Positions 32,398 through 41,860 are shown, counted from the stretch's first letter. The stretch: 64,000 nt of DNA from Ottowia thiooxydans DSM 14619 (GCF_000422885.1 NZ_AUGX01000001.1:559238-623237), one strand, 5' to 3'. The notes: generated by a model not told the origin, from the letters alone. A program made the numbers and translations.

Positions 32398-33096
32398 GTG
32401 ATCAACAAAATCGCTGAATCGATCGCCGCTGCACTGGCAGACACTCAAGATGGCGCTACTGTGCTGATAGGCGGCTTTGGCACCTCAGGCATTCCCGGCG
32501 AGCTCATTGACGGGCTCATTGAGCAAGGGGCCCGTGAGTTGACCGTAGTCAACAACAACGCAGGCAACGGCGAAACTGGCTTGGCTGCCCTTCTCAAGGC
32601 CGGCCGGGTACGCAAGGTGGTGTGCAGCTTCCCCCGGCAAGCAGACAGCCAGGTGTTCGACGGGCTTTACCGCAGCGGCAAACTGGAATTGGAACTCGTT
32701 CCGCAGGGCAACCTGGCGGAACGCCTGCGCGCTGCGGGCGCAGGGATTGGTGGTTTCTTCACCCCCACGGGCTACGGCACAGAACTGGCCAAAGGCAAGG
32801 AAACCCGCATCATCAACGGCAAAGGCTACGTGCTGGAAGAGCCCATTCACGGTGATGTGGCACTGATCAAGGCTGAACGCGGTGACCGCTGGGGCAACCT
32901 CACCTACCGCAAGGCTGCGCGCAACTTCGGCCCCGTCATGGCCATGGCCGCACGCAAAACCATTGCCACAGTCCATGAAATTGTTGAGCTCGGTGAACTC
33001 GACCCCGAAACCGTGGTCACGCCAGGCATCCATGTGAATAAGATTGTGCGCATTGCCCGCACGCAGACACAGGCAGGTGGCTTCAAGGCCGCATGA
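32398..33096 (+). CDS. pcaI: 3-oxoacid/3-oxoadipate CoA-transferase, subunit A
   Basis: The 232-residue subunit starts at the GTG at 32398 (GGGA upstream); longer in-frame extensions run through the operator and are unlikely. It shows the family glycine loop TVLIGGFGTSGIPGELIDGL, NNNAGNGETGLAAL and RWGNLTYRKAARNF. With subunit B it moves CoA from succinyl-CoA to 3-oxoadipate in aromatic degradation. A closely related role on acetoacetate cannot be excluded, but the IclR neighbour and operators favour PcaIJ. Confidence 0.88.
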   Translation: MINKIAESIAAALADTQDGATVLIGGFGTSGIPGELIDGLIEQGARELTVVNNNAGNGETGLAALLKAGRVRKVVCSFPRQADSQVFDGLYRSGKLELELVPQGNLAERLRAAGAGIGGFFTPTGYGTELAKGKETRIINGKGYVLEEPIHGDVALIKAERGDRWGNLTYRKAARNFGPVMAMAARKTIATVHEIVELGELDPETVVTPGIHVNKIVRIARTQTQAGGFKAA

Positions 33097-33107
33097 AAGG
33101 ACACCCC

Positions 33108-33749
33108 ATGAGCTACACCCGCCGCAGCAAAACCGAACTGGCCCAACGCGTCGCACGCGACATTCATGATGGCGCGTATGTCAACCTGGGTATTGGCATG
33201 CCCACTCAAGTGGCCAACCACCTGCCTTCTGGCGTGGAAGTGGTCCTGCACAGCGAAAACGGCATTCTGGGCATGGGCCCGGCTCCAGCCGCAGGACAAG
33301 AAGACTACGACCTCATCAACGCAGGCAAGCAACCTGTGACCTTGCTGGCTGGTGGCTGCTATTTTCACCACGCAGACAGCTTCGGCATGATGCGCGGAGG
33401 CCATATTGATATCTGCGTGCTGGGAGCCTTCCAGGTTTCAGCCACCGGCGATCTCGCCAACTGGAGCACGGGCGAGCCAGACTCGATCCCAGCAGTCGGT
33501 GGCGCCATGGACCTGGCGGTGGGCGCAAAGCAAACCTGGGTCATGATGGATCTGCTGACCAAACAAGGTCAAAGCAAGGTTGTCGAGAGCTGCAGCTATC
33601 CGCTGACGGGCGTGAGCTGCGTCAAGCGGATCTATTCGGATCTGGTCACACTGGAGTGCACCGCTGAGGGCCTGCGCTTGATTGACAAGGTTGATGGCTT
33701 AAGCCATGCCGAACTGGAGCAGTTGATCGGGCTTCCGGTGAAGGCTTGA
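33108..33749 (+). CDS. pcaJ: 3-oxoacid/3-oxoadipate CoA-transferase, subunit B
   Basis: The 213-residue subunit starts at ATG 33108, with AAAGGA seven bases upstream, 11 bp after the subunit A stop. It has the catalytic glutamate in LHSENGILGMGP and the family blocks YVNLGIGMPTQVANHL and RGGHIDICVLGAFQVS. The two genes form a complete heteromeric transferase operon. No thiolase (pcaF) follows; the next gene is a convergent LysR. Confidence 0.9.
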   Translation: MSYTRRSKTELAQRVARDIHDGAYVNLGIGMPTQVANHLPSGVEVVLHSENGILGMGPAPAAGQEDYDLINAGKQPVTLLAGGCYFHHADSFGMMRGGHIDICVLGAFQVSATGDLANWSTGEPDSIPAVGGAMDLAVGAKQTWVMMDLLTKQGQSKVVESCSYPLTGVSCVKRIYSDLVTLECTAEGLRLIDKVDGLSHAELEQLIGLPVKA

Positions 33750-33781
33750 TGCGTTACGCGTAAGGCCTAAGGTCTGAGGCA

Positions 33782-34747
33782 TCAGAAAAATGCCTCGTTC
33801 TTACCTGCCTTCAGCAACGCGTCTCGAAAAATCTTCATCCGGGGGTGCTCCAGATCCGTCCTGTAGACGAAAGCAAGGATGCTCTCGGGCAAGCGCTTTG
33901 CAAGCTGCAGGCTGACAATAGCGTCTGGGTTTTCCACCAGGCGCAAGCATTCCTGAGGAACAGCCGCGAGCCCTAGCCCCGCCGCCACAAACCGCAGGTT
34001 GGTAATGGGGTTGCCTGACTCAATCATGGGCTGTGGAGTGAGATAGCCAGCTTGGGCGAACATATCGTTCAAGAAGCGCCGGACTCGAGAGTCTTGCGGA
34101 GGAAGAATCCAAGGCTCCTGGGCGAGCATGGCCCAACTGATCTGGCGCCTTCGAGCCAGCGGGTGAGAAGAAGCCGCCACCACCGAAATCCGAGTCGATT
34201 TGAGGCGCTCGAACTTCAGCCCTTCGCTCTCAGACATGTCGCTCGCAAAGCTGGTAACCAGCGCGTCCAGCTTGCCATCCAGCAACATGCGATGCAGCCG
34301 CGGAACGCCACCTTCCGTCAGCTCCACTCGGACATCTGCCGACAACGATCTCAATTCGGTAAAGACTTGTGGCATCAAGGAATGCGCTACGAACGGCGGC
34401 GTTCCAATGCGCAGCAGCATCTGTGGTCGTTGCGTACTCAACTCACGTGAGAGCCGATCGAGTTCGCCCAGGAGCATCTCAGCTCCGTGCATGGCTGAAT
34501 CGCCTGAAGGCGTGGGCTGCAAGCCTCGGGCGCTGCGCTCAAAAAGCGGTTGACCAAAAGCTTGCTCCACCTCATGGAGCATCTTGCTCAGCGAAGGCTG
34601 CGTCAGGTGCAGCAATTTGGCTGCGGCATGCAGGCTTCCGGCTTTTCGCAGCGCTGCCAACAATTGCAGGTGCCTGAATCGAAGCCGCAGCACTAGTCGT
34701 CGCAAACGTTCTTCATTGCCAGCGTTGGGTGGGTCTTGTTTTTCCAT
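33782..34747 (-). CDS. LysR-family transcriptional regulator
   Basis: The 321-residue protein has the LysR N-terminus RHLQLLAALRKAGSLHAAAK, then LLHLTQPSLSKMLHEVEQAF, and the effector domain (RIGTPPFVAHSLMPQVF). It is divergent from a Bug-CaiB pair with 93 bp between. That gap contains two TATCAG direct repeats separated by AT-rich sequence, a plausible LysR site. Control of the Bug-CaiB operon is the natural inference. Confidence 0.9.
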   Translation of the reverse strand: MEKQDPPNAGNEERLRRLVLRLRFRHLQLLAALRKAGSLHAAAKLLHLTQPSLSKMLHEVEQAFGQPLFERSARGLQPTPSGDSAMHGAEMLLGELDRLSRELSTQRPQMLLRIGTPPFVAHSLMPQVFTELRSLSADVRVELTEGGVPRLHRMLLDGKLDALVTSFASDMSESEGLKFERLKSTRISVVAASSHPLARRRQISWAMLAQEPWILPPQDSRVRRFLNDMFAQAGYLTPQPMIESGNPITNLRFVAAGLGLAAVPQECLRLVENPDAIVSLQLAKRLPESILAFVYRTDLEHPRMKIFRDALLKAGKNEAFF

Positions 34748-34840
34748 ACCAATTCAAGAAAGCTATCAGTAAATAGAAATTTATCAGTTCCGTGAATCAG
34801 ATAACAGGCCTACAGTGAGGAAAACCACAAAGGAGACAGC

Positions 34841-35815
34841 ATGAATCGACGCAATTTCTGCATAGCCGCCTCAGCCCTGGCGCTGCCGATGGGGTCTGTT
34901 TGGGCCGCCACAGGCTATCCCACCCGCCCTGTACGCGTGATCGTCCCCTATGCGGCCGGGGGCGGGCCAGATGTACTCATGCGCCAGATGGCGCCCGCCA
35001 TTGGCGATGCGCTTGGGCAAACGATCGTGATTGAGAACAAGGTGGGAGCGGCCGGCGTCCTTGCGGCCCAATTCGTAGCCGCCGCGCCTGCAGACGGATA
35101 TACGCTGCTCATGGGAGCGAGTACGCACCTGATCCTCAAAATACTGCAGCCCTCACTCGGTTTCGATCCGTTGAAGGATTTCGCCTTCGCCGGAAACATG
35201 TCTACCTCGCCATCGATTCTCATCGTGCCGAGCGACTCGCCTTACAAAAACATTGACCAACTGGCAGCCGCCGCCAAAGCCGCCCCCGGGAAATTCAACT
35301 ATGGATCGGGAGGGGTAGGTACAGGCGCCCACCTGGCAGCGGCGACATTTGCAGCTCTCAAGGGGCTGCAGGTAGTGCACATTCCACTTCGTGGTTCGGT
35401 GGAAATCACAGCATCACTGCTTCGCGGAGATACGCAGTTCGCTTTTCCTACAGCGGGAACCGCAGTGCCTCAAGTAAAGGGCGGAAAAGTTCGCGCGCTC
35501 GCCGTCACGAGTACCAAGCGTTTACCTGAGCTACCGGATGTACCCACTATGAATGAACTCACGCGTGACCCACTGACTATTCAGGAATCCTGGTCGGGCC
35601 TTTGGGCCCCCGCCAAGACACCGCCGGACATCATCAACCGCATTCATGCGGCCGTTAACAGCGCTCTGAAAGCGCCGGCTGTCCAGGCGAAGGCACGAGA
35701 CGGGGGTAGTGAGGTGGAAACCAGTGAAAGCCCGGCGTCGTATTCAGCGTTCGTTCACGCGGAAAACTCCAAGTGGGCTGAAATCATCCGCAAAGGCAAT
35801 GTCACGGGAGGCTGA
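34841..35815 (+). CDS. Bug-family (TctC) periplasmic substrate-binding protein
   Basis: The 324-residue protein follows an AAAGGAG ribosome site. Its signal peptide is MNRRNFCIAASALALPMG to VWA, with an N-terminal double Arg. The Bug motifs are YPTRPVRVIVPYAAGGGPDV, GQTIVIENKVGAAG, PADGYTLL, QVVHIPLRGSVEITASLLRG and VRALAVTSTKR. It is directly followed by a class III CoA-transferase gene, so it probably captures an organic acid that is then activated as a CoA ester. Confidence 0.9.
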   Translation: MNRRNFCIAASALALPMGSVWAATGYPTRPVRVIVPYAAGGGPDVLMRQMAPAIGDALGQTIVIENKVGAAGVLAAQFVAAAPADGYTLLMGASTHLILKILQPSLGFDPLKDFAFAGNMSTSPSILIVPSDSPYKNIDQLAAAAKAAPGKFNYGSGGVGTGAHLAAATFAALKGLQVVHIPLRGSVEITASLLRGDTQFAFPTAGTAVPQVKGGKVRALAVTSTKRLPELPDVPTMNELTRDPLTIQESWSGLWAPAKTPPDIINRIHAAVNSALKAPAVQAKARDGGSEVETSESPASYSAFVHAENSKWAEIIRKGNVTGG

Positions 35816-35820
35816 TGCAT

Positions 35821-37008
35821 ATGACTACCAAGCTTCCACTGGCGGGCATCCGCGTTCTTGATCTCTCCCACGTGATCGCCGGGCCTATGGCCTCCTTCTA
35901 CCTGGCGCAGTTCGGCGCTGAAGTCATCAAAATTGAAACACCAGCGGGTGGCGATGTCATGCGCTCCAGCAAGGCAGGCCCAGGCGAAGGGGACACACCC
36001 ACCGGGTTTGTGTCTTTCAACGCTGGCAAGAAATCAATGGCCATTGACATCCGGAAACCGGAGGGGCATGAAGCCGTGCGCGCACTGGCAGCCAGCGCCG
36101 ATGTTTTCATTGAGAATTTCCGCCCGGGCGTGGTGGCCAAGTATGGCCTCGACTACGAGAGCATCAAGGCCGTGAAGCCGGACATCATCTATTGCTCGGT
36201 CTCTGGCTACGGCCAGCAGGGAGATTGGTCAGAGCGCGGCGCTTACGATCACGTCGTACAGGCTCTCACGGGCATGATGATGATGTCAGGCGATTCAGCG
36301 GATGCCCCTCCGCTGAAGGTAGGTTTTCCGGTGATCGACGTAGCTGCCGGGCTCCTGGGCGCGCTTTCCGTCGTTTCTGCTGTGCATCAGCGCTCCCGGG
36401 ACGGCACGGGCGCACGCATAGATGTGTCCATGGTTCAAGCGGCCATGACGCTTATGTATCCCAATGCGAGCGCATTTCTGACCCAGCGGGTAGAACCCCA
36501 GCGGGTAGGTAACCGGGGATACACCGGCAGTCCAACGGCAGATACCTATCAATGCAACGACGGTTGGCTTTCAACAGCGGCGAACACCCCGGCCCAGTTC
36601 CGCAAGCTGACCAAGATTCTCGAGCTGGAGCACCTGTGTGAGGATGGCAACGCCATCGACCTGGCAGCATTCAATGCCCCAGGAGGCGGGTTCGTGGTTG
36701 CGCGCGATATGGACTACGTGCGCCAGCAGTTCAACGCCGCCTTCGCGCAACGCTCAGCGCGAGATATGGAAGAGCAACTCAATGCGGTAGGGGTTCCGGC
36801 GGCGCGCGTCAGGCGGTTGGGTGAATTCCTGGACGAAGTAGAAAGTGGTTCGCACTTGCCGCTTCCGGTACGCAGTTATGGGCAGGGGGATCGCACGATT
36901 CGCACACCTGGCCTGGGTTTCACGTATGTGGGAGAAGACTCTGAATTGAGAGCCGGCGCTCCATCGCTGGGGCAGCATACGGAGGCACTGCTTAGAGGGG
37001 GCAGATAA
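35821..37008 (+). CDS. Class III CoA-transferase (CaiB/BaiF family)
   Basis: The 395-residue enzyme starts at the second ATG (35821), nine bases after GGGAGG; the ATG at 35815 is too close to that site. Family marks are LAGIRVLDLSHVIAGPMASF, FGAEVIKIETPAGGD, the catalytic Asp region DVFIENFRPGVVAKYGLDYE and DIIYCSVSGYGQQG. It transfers CoA between carboxylic acids in the cytoplasm. With the Bug gene upstream and the divergent LysR gene it forms a compact acid uptake and activation unit. No lyase or dehydrogenase follows to complete a pathway. Confidence 0.9.
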   Translation: MTTKLPLAGIRVLDLSHVIAGPMASFYLAQFGAEVIKIETPAGGDVMRSSKAGPGEGDTPTGFVSFNAGKKSMAIDIRKPEGHEAVRALAASADVFIENFRPGVVAKYGLDYESIKAVKPDIIYCSVSGYGQQGDWSERGAYDHVVQALTGMMMMSGDSADAPPLKVGFPVIDVAAGLLGALSVVSAVHQRSRDGTGARIDVSMVQAAMTLMYPNASAFLTQRVEPQRVGNRGYTGSPTADTYQCNDGWLSTAANTPAQFRKLTKILELEHLCEDGNAIDLAAFNAPGGGFVVARDMDYVRQQFNAAFAQRSARDMEEQLNAVGVPAARVRRLGEFLDEVESGSHLPLPVRSYGQGDRTIRTPGLGFTYVGEDSELRAGAPSLGQHTEALLRGGR

Positions 37009-37067
37009 ACGGGTAAGTGACTGCAAGGATTCGCGAACTTGGCTGTTTGCGCGGGACAGCCGAGCTT

Positions 37068-37145
37068 CGTATTGGCATACCGAGCTACCTGGATACGTTG
37101 CAATGCCGAGCGGGAGCTCGGCGGTCGCAGCGGGGAGCCAATACG
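37068..37145. repeat. Nested inverted repeats containing unit R2, copy 2
   Basis: An outer pair CGTATTGGC / GCCAATACG (37068-37076 and 37137-37145) encloses a perfect stem GCCGAGC-GGGA-GCTCGGC (37105-37122). The inner 37 bp (37101-37137) is the second copy of repeat R2 (see 13230-13266), and a MITE tip lies 24 bp further right. It lies between the convergent CaiB-type and merR genes and may act as a transcript end. Confidence 0.65.
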
Positions 37146-37160
37146 TGGGCCCCTGGAGAC

Positions 37161-37181
37161 CAGGGCGTGTTCACCCCCTAG
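37161..37181. mobile_element. Footprint of the MITE-like element
   Basis: AGGGCGTGTTCAC followed by CCCCTAG joins 13 bases of the element's left end to about 6 bases of its right end, as expected from a deleted copy. The CTA at 37178-37180 is the stop codon of merR on the other strand. Confidence 0.5.
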
Positions 37182-37648
37182 AAGACCGTTAGCAGGTCGC
37201 GGATGGCTTTCAGTTCCCGCTCCACCTGGCGGATCTGCTCTGGCATGGGGCCATCTTCAAAGACCATGGCTACGGCCTGATCGGATGGTTCTGGCAATCC
37301 GTTCGATTGGCCCAGCTCATCCCCGTGCAAATCGAGTTCGTCTATGACGGGTAGACCGAAATCGCCCGAGCGGCTGCGTTCGCGCTCCGACTGGGCGATT
37401 TCCTGAAGCTTGTGGCGGGCACCGTTAATAGTGAAACCCTGGTCATACAGCAGGCCGCGGATACGCCGGATCATCAGCACTTCGTGGTGTTGGTAATAAC
37501 GGCGGTTGCCCCTTCGCTTCATGGGGCGCAGCTGCGTGAATTCCTGTTCCCAATAGCGCAGCACATGCGGCTTGACGCCACACAACTCCGCTACCTCACC
37601 AATGGTGAAGTAGCGCTTAGCTGGAATGGGGGGGAGTACGTTCTCCAT
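37178..37648 (-). CDS. MerR-family regulator of the ihfA-linked type
   Basis: The 156-residue protein begins MENVLPPIPAKRYFTIGEV, with a MerR helix-turn-helix (EVAELCGVKPHVLRYWEQEF, then RRGNRRYYQHHEVLMIRRIR) and a C-terminal acidic helix. This small MerR gene downstream of ihfA is typical of Burkholderiales; its target is unknown. Its stop codon falls within a remnant of the MITE-like element, so the extreme C-terminus may have been altered by an insertion. Confidence 0.9.
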   Translation of the reverse strand: MENVLPPIPAKRYFTIGEVAELCGVKPHVLRYWEQEFTQLRPMKRRGNRRYYQHHEVLMIRRIRGLLYDQGFTINGARHKLQEIAQSERERSRSGDFGLPVIDELDLHGDELGQSNGLPEPSDQAVAMVFEDGPMPEQIRQVERELKAIRDLLTVF

Positions 37649-37850
37649 TTAACCTAGACCTTGGGCGACCATCCGAAAGGGTAGCGCAAGTTGAAGCAGA
37701 TCGCTACAGGGTAAGAGCGAAGATGTGACTTATTGATCAGTAACATGGGGCCAGAGGGGCATCCCGAAGTAAACCGAAACAATTCAATCCCTTCGAAACG
37801 CTTTCATAGGCTCGGTACGAGAGGTGCAACGCTAGCGTCTCGTTGTACCT

Positions 37851-38186
37851 TCAAGTTTCAGAACTCACGTTTGAATCTGACTGCACCTGGTCCTTGAGTT
37901 TCTGGCTGGCATGAAAAGTAATGACGCGACGAGCCTCAATGGGAATCAGCTCGCCCGTACGCGGGTTGCGGCCAGGACGCGGAGCTTTCACCCGTATCTG
38001 GAAGTTCCCAAAACCCGACAGTTTGACTTCTTCGCCCGAGATCAAACGCTGACTGATCAGATCGAAAAATGCATCGATCATGTCTTTTGATTCGCGTTTG
38101 TTCAGGCCAATCTGCTCGAACAGCACTTCTGCAAGTTGTGCCTTGGTCAGCGCCGAAATTTCCAGGCTCTCAACCGATAGTTCCAT
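37851..38186 (-). CDS. ihfA: Integration host factor subunit alpha
   Basis: The 111-residue protein has the HU/IHF fold with [37 protein letters not shown] and the DNA-intercalating arm [20 protein letters not shown]. It pairs with IHF beta to bend DNA. Position directly after pheT is the conserved arrangement, with 40 bp between them, so it is probably on the pheST transcript as well as its own. Confidence 0.97.
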   Translation of the reverse strand: MELSVESLEISALTKAQLAEVLFEQIGLNKRESKDMIDAFFDLISQRLISGEEVKLSGFGNFQIRVKAPRPGRNPRTGELIPIEARRVITFHASQKLKDQVQSDSNVSSET

Positions 38187-38226
38187 GACGTCCTCGCTCC
38201 TTCTTTTTATTCGCTGCTAACTATGC

Positions 38227-40662
38227 CTAAGCCCGAAGCCTGGCGCCCAAATCGCGTTGCAGCGCTCCGGACACAGACTGCATCACCGCATCGATGCGTT
38301 CATCAGTCAAAGTAGCCTCTGCACTGCTGAGGGTTAGCCGCACCGCCAAGCTCTTCTCACCTGCCGCCACACCCCCAGCAGACGCTGCGTCAGCTTTGGG
38401 ACGATAGACGTCAAAAAGAACGGCATCGCGCAGCAGCCCGTCGGTGGGGGTATCCCAGATGACCTGCATCAATTGAGCGTGCGTAACCGCCTCGCGCACC
38501 ACCACGGCCAGATCGCGCTCGGCCGGCTGATGCCGGGGCACGGCCTGGGCTTGCGGTAGTGTGCGATCAAGCACGGCTTCCAGATCGAGTTCAAACACCA
38601 CGGGCGCCTGTGGCAGTTCCCAGCTTTGGCGCCAGCGTGGATGCAATTCACCCACAAAGCCAATAGCAACCCCATCCAGCAGCACAGCGGCCGACCGACC
38701 AGGGTGCAGCGCGGGGTGGGAAACGGGCTCAAAACGAGGCTGACGAGGTGAAAGCAAGGCCTCCACGTCTCCTTTGGCATCGTAGAAATCTGCAGGGGCT
38801 TGGCGGCCCTCCCAGCCTTGGCGACCGCTCAAGCCATAGGCGATGGCGGCTACGCGCATGGGCTGACGAACGCCTTGCACGCTGGTGTCCGAGGCCTTGG
38901 CCGCGGGATCACGCAAAAAGGTGCGGCCAATCTCAAACGCCCGAACCCGATCAGCCCGGCGATTGGTGTTGTGTTTGACCACTTGAAGCAGTGAGCCGAC
39001 CAGCGACGAGCGCATGACACTCATCTGGCTTGCGATAGGGTTCAGCAGGCGGATCGGATCCAAATTACCCGCCAAATCCCGCTCCCAGCTTTCTTCCACG
39101 AAGCTGAAATTGATGGTTTCCAGATACCCCAACCCAGCCAACATGTGCCGCACAGCAAAAGGGCTGCGGCGCGATTCAGACCGAACGCGCGGAACAATGG
39201 GCGCCAACGGCGCAGTGGTGGGCAACTGTTGGAAACCAATCAGGCGAGCAACCTCTTCGATCAGGTCTTCCTCTATGCGCAGATCAAACCTGTACGCTGG
39301 CGGCACAACGGTAATCGTGCCCTCACCCTCTTGCAAGGACAAACCGAGGCGGCTCAATGCATCAGCGCATTGAACTTGCGTGAGCGGCATGCCGATCACT
39401 TTGACAGCCCGCGCCACGCGCAGTGTCACCGGCTGCGGTGCAGGCATGTTCGGCTGATGATCATCGATCGGGCCGCATACCGTTGCCGAAGTACCGCAAA
39501 TATCAATGATGAGTTGGCTCACGCGCTCAATGTGCGCGGCTGTGAGTTCTGGGTCCACCCCACGCTCGAAGCGGTGTCCAGCATCTGTGTTGAAGTTAAA
39601 ACGCCGGGAACGGCCTGCAACCGCATCTGGCCACCAAAAAGCGGCTTCCACATACACGTGCTGCGTGTCGTCAGACACGGCTGTGGCGTCACCGCCCATG
39701 ATGCCAGCCAGAGATTCAACCTCACGTTCGTCTGCGATCACACCCACGGTCTCATCGAGACTGATGGTGTTGCCGTTCAGCAGTTTGAGCTGTTCACCCG
39801 CCCTGCCCCAGCGCACATCCAGGCTTCCATGGATTTTCTCAAGGTCAAAAATATGAGAGGGCCGGCCATACTCGAACATCACGTAGTTGGAGATATCGAC
39901 CAGCGCGGTAACGCTACGCTGCCCGCAGCGCGCCAGGCGATCAATCATCCATTGGGGAGTGGCAGCCTTGGTATTGACGTTGCGAACTACTCGGCCCGAG
40001 AAACGCCCACACAGATCAGGGGCGCTGATCTTGACAGGCAACACATCAGTAGAACCTACAGCCACCGGAGGATGCTCAGGGGTCAGCAAAGGTGAGCCGG
40101 TAATGGCAGACAGCTCTCTGGCGATGCCGTAGACGCTCAGCGCATGGCCCAGGTTGGGCGTGAGCTTGAGCGTGAACAGCGCTTCATCCAGTGCCAGCAC
40201 TTCGCGAATGTCCTTGCCAACAGGAGCATCCGCCGCAAGTTCCAGCAAGCCTCCATGATCTTCAGATAGTTTCAGTTCGCGGGCCGAGCAAAGCATGCCC
40301 TCGCTGTCTACGCCACGCAGCTTGCCGTTCTTGATAATGAAGGGCTTGCCATCTTCACCGGGCGGCAGTTCAGCCCCCACAAGAGCACAAGGCACCTTGA
40401 TGCCAACGCGCGCATTTGGCGCGCCGCATACGATGTTCAGCAGCGCCCCTTGACCGACATCCACCTGGCATACGCGCAGGCGATCGGCATTGGGGTGCTG
40501 TTCGGCTTGTTTGATTTCACCGACAACGATCTTGGAAAACGGCGGCGCAAACGCGCTGACTTCTTCTACTTCCAGGCCAGCCATCGTGAGGGCTTCGGCC
40601 AATTGCTCAGTAGACAGCGGCGGATTGCAGAACTCGCGCAGCCAGGATTCAGGAAACTGCAT
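38227..40662 (-). CDS. pheT: Phenylalanyl-tRNA synthetase beta subunit
   Basis: The 811-residue protein has the full bacterial layout: an N-terminal tRNA-binding OB domain (VGEIKQAEQHPNADRLRVCQ), B3/B4 editing region, B5 domain (DLRIEEDLIEEVARLIGF), the catalytic-like core and a C-terminal ferredoxin-like anticodon-binding domain (HQPAERDLAVVVREAVTHAQ). It forms an alpha2-beta2 enzyme with PheS, which charges tRNA-Phe. It starts 21 bp after pheS. Confidence 0.97.
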   Translation of the reverse strand: MQFPESWLREFCNPPLSTEQLAEALTMAGLEVEEVSAFAPPFSKIVVGEIKQAEQHPNADRLRVCQVDVGQGALLNIVCGAPNARVGIKVPCALVGAELPPGEDGKPFIIKNGKLRGVDSEGMLCSARELKLSEDHGGLLELAADAPVGKDIREVLALDEALFTLKLTPNLGHALSVYGIARELSAITGSPLLTPEHPPVAVGSTDVLPVKISAPDLCGRFSGRVVRNVNTKAATPQWMIDRLARCGQRSVTALVDISNYVMFEYGRPSHIFDLEKIHGSLDVRWGRAGEQLKLLNGNTISLDETVGVIADEREVESLAGIMGGDATAVSDDTQHVYVEAAFWWPDAVAGRSRRFNFNTDAGHRFERGVDPELTAAHIERVSQLIIDICGTSATVCGPIDDHQPNMPAPQPVTLRVARAVKVIGMPLTQVQCADALSRLGLSLQEGEGTITVVPPAYRFDLRIEEDLIEEVARLIGFQQLPTTAPLAPIVPRVRSESRRSPFAVRHMLAGLGYLETINFSFVEESWERDLAGNLDPIRLLNPIASQMSVMRSSLVGSLLQVVKHNTNRRADRVRAFEIGRTFLRDPAAKASDTSVQGVRQPMRVAAIAYGLSGRQGWEGRQAPADFYDAKGDVEALLSPRQPRFEPVSHPALHPGRSAAVLLDGVAIGFVGELHPRWRQSWELPQAPVVFELDLEAVLDRTLPQAQAVPRHQPAERDLAVVVREAVTHAQLMQVIWDTPTDGLLRDAVLFDVYRPKADAASAGGVAAGEKSLAVRLTLSSAEATLTDERIDAVMQSVSGALQRDLGARLRA

Positions 40663-40683
40663 AAAAACTCTCTAGGAAACTGA

Positions 40684-41757
40684 TTAGCTGAACTGGCGCA
40701 GGAAGCGCACATCGCCCTCGAAGAACAGGCGCAAATCATTCACGCCGTAGCGCAACATAGCCAACCGGTCGATGCCGGAGCCGAAGGCGAAGCCGATAAA
40801 ACGCTCAGGATCAAGGCCCATGTTGCGCACCACTTGGGGATGCACCTGGCCGGAACCGGAAACTTCCAGCCATTTACCTGCCAAGGGCCCGGTTTGGAAC
40901 TGGATATCGATCTCGGCGCTGGGCTCTGTAAACGGAAAGTAGCTCGGCCGGAAACGCAAAATGAGATCGTCGGTTTCGAAAAATGCTTTGCAGAAATTAA
41001 GGTAGGTGACCTTCAAATCCTTGAAGCTCACGTTTTCGCCCAACCAGAGTCCTTCGACCTGATGGAACATGGGTGAGTGTGTGGCGTCGTTATCTACGCG
41101 GTACGTGCGACCAGGCGCGATCACGCGGATTTCGCTCATCTCACCGCGTGCGAGACGCTCTGCTTGCGCCTTGGCGTGCGCCGTGGCGTAGCGGATCTGC
41201 ATGGGGCTGGTGTGGGTACGCAGGCAGTACGGCTGGCCGTCTGCGTCTTTCATATCCACGTAAAAGGTGTCCTGCATGGATCGCGCTGGGTGGTTCGGCG
41301 GATTGTTCAACGCCGTGAAGTTGAACCAATCGCTTTCGATCTCCGGGCCATCGGCCACGTCGAATCCCATGCTGCCAAAGATGGCCTCAATGCGTTCCCA
41401 GGCCAGGGAAATGGGATGCAGGCCACCCGTACCGCGTTGGCGTCCGGGCAATGTGACATCCAGCGCTTCGGCACGCAGTTGGCGGTCCAGGTCAGCATCT
41501 TGCAGTGCTTGACGGCGCGCATTCAGGGCGCCTTCGACCGCTTGTTTGACTACGTTGATGGCGGCGCCGCGTGTTTTCTTTTCTTCCACTGGCAGCGCGC
41601 CCAGGCCTTTCATCAGCTCCGTAAGACGGCCGGTCTTACCGAGGTACTGAGCCTTGGCGTTTTCCAGATCGGCCGGAGTGGTGGCCTCGCTGAAAGCCGC
41701 GCGCGCGCTTTCGACAATCGTATCGAGTTCAGAGGCGGCGGAAACGGGTGCGTTCAT
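40684..41757 (-). CDS. pheS: Phenylalanyl-tRNA synthetase alpha subunit
   Basis: The 357-residue product starts at ATG 41757 ([20 protein letters not shown]); the frame stays open upstream, but that segment is the leader. It has the coiled-coil arm, the class II motif 2 and motif 3 regions ([43 protein letters not shown]) and the usual C-terminal QFS end. It lies 112 bp downstream of rplT, with two stem-loops in between (41793-41813 and 41827-41860). Confidence 0.97.
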   Translation of the reverse strand: MNAPVSAASELDTIVESARAAFSEATTPADLENAKAQYLGKTGRLTELMKGLGALPVEEKKTRGAAINVVKQAVEGALNARRQALQDADLDRQLRAEALDVTLPGRQRGTGGLHPISLAWERIEAIFGSMGFDVADGPEIESDWFNFTALNNPPNHPARSMQDTFYVDMKDADGQPYCLRTHTSPMQIRYATAHAKAQAERLARGEMSEIRVIAPGRTYRVDNDATHSPMFHQVEGLWLGENVSFKDLKVTYLNFCKAFFETDDLILRFRPSYFPFTEPSAEIDIQFQTGPLAGKWLEVSGSGQVHPQVVRNMGLDPERFIGFAFGSGIDRLAMLRYGVNDLRLFFEGDVRFLRQFS

Positions 41758-41792
41758 GGCAGACGGAAAACAACGATGAAATGAAAAAGGGA

Positions 41793-41860
41793 TTGAGGCC
41801 GGTCTGGCCTCAACCCCTTGGGCAATCTGCAAACCTCACTATGGGAGGTGATGTTTGCAG
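41793..41860 (-). terminator. Two stem-loops between rplT and pheS (possible terminator/attenuator)
   Basis: Reading leftward from the rplT stop, the first stem is CTGCAAACATCAC with its near-complement GTGAGGTTTGCAG (41827-41860). It is followed by TTGAGGCC-AGACC-GGCCTCAA (41793-41813), then ATCCC and a T5 run. The second resembles a weak intrinsic terminator that would reduce read-through into pheST. No Phe-rich leader reading frame was found before it. Confidence 0.5.

Noticed and set aside
37010-37180. tRNA gene near ihfA/merR, as seen in some relatives
   Set aside because: No acceptor stem, T-loop consensus or CCA end could be found; the folding here comes from repeat R2.
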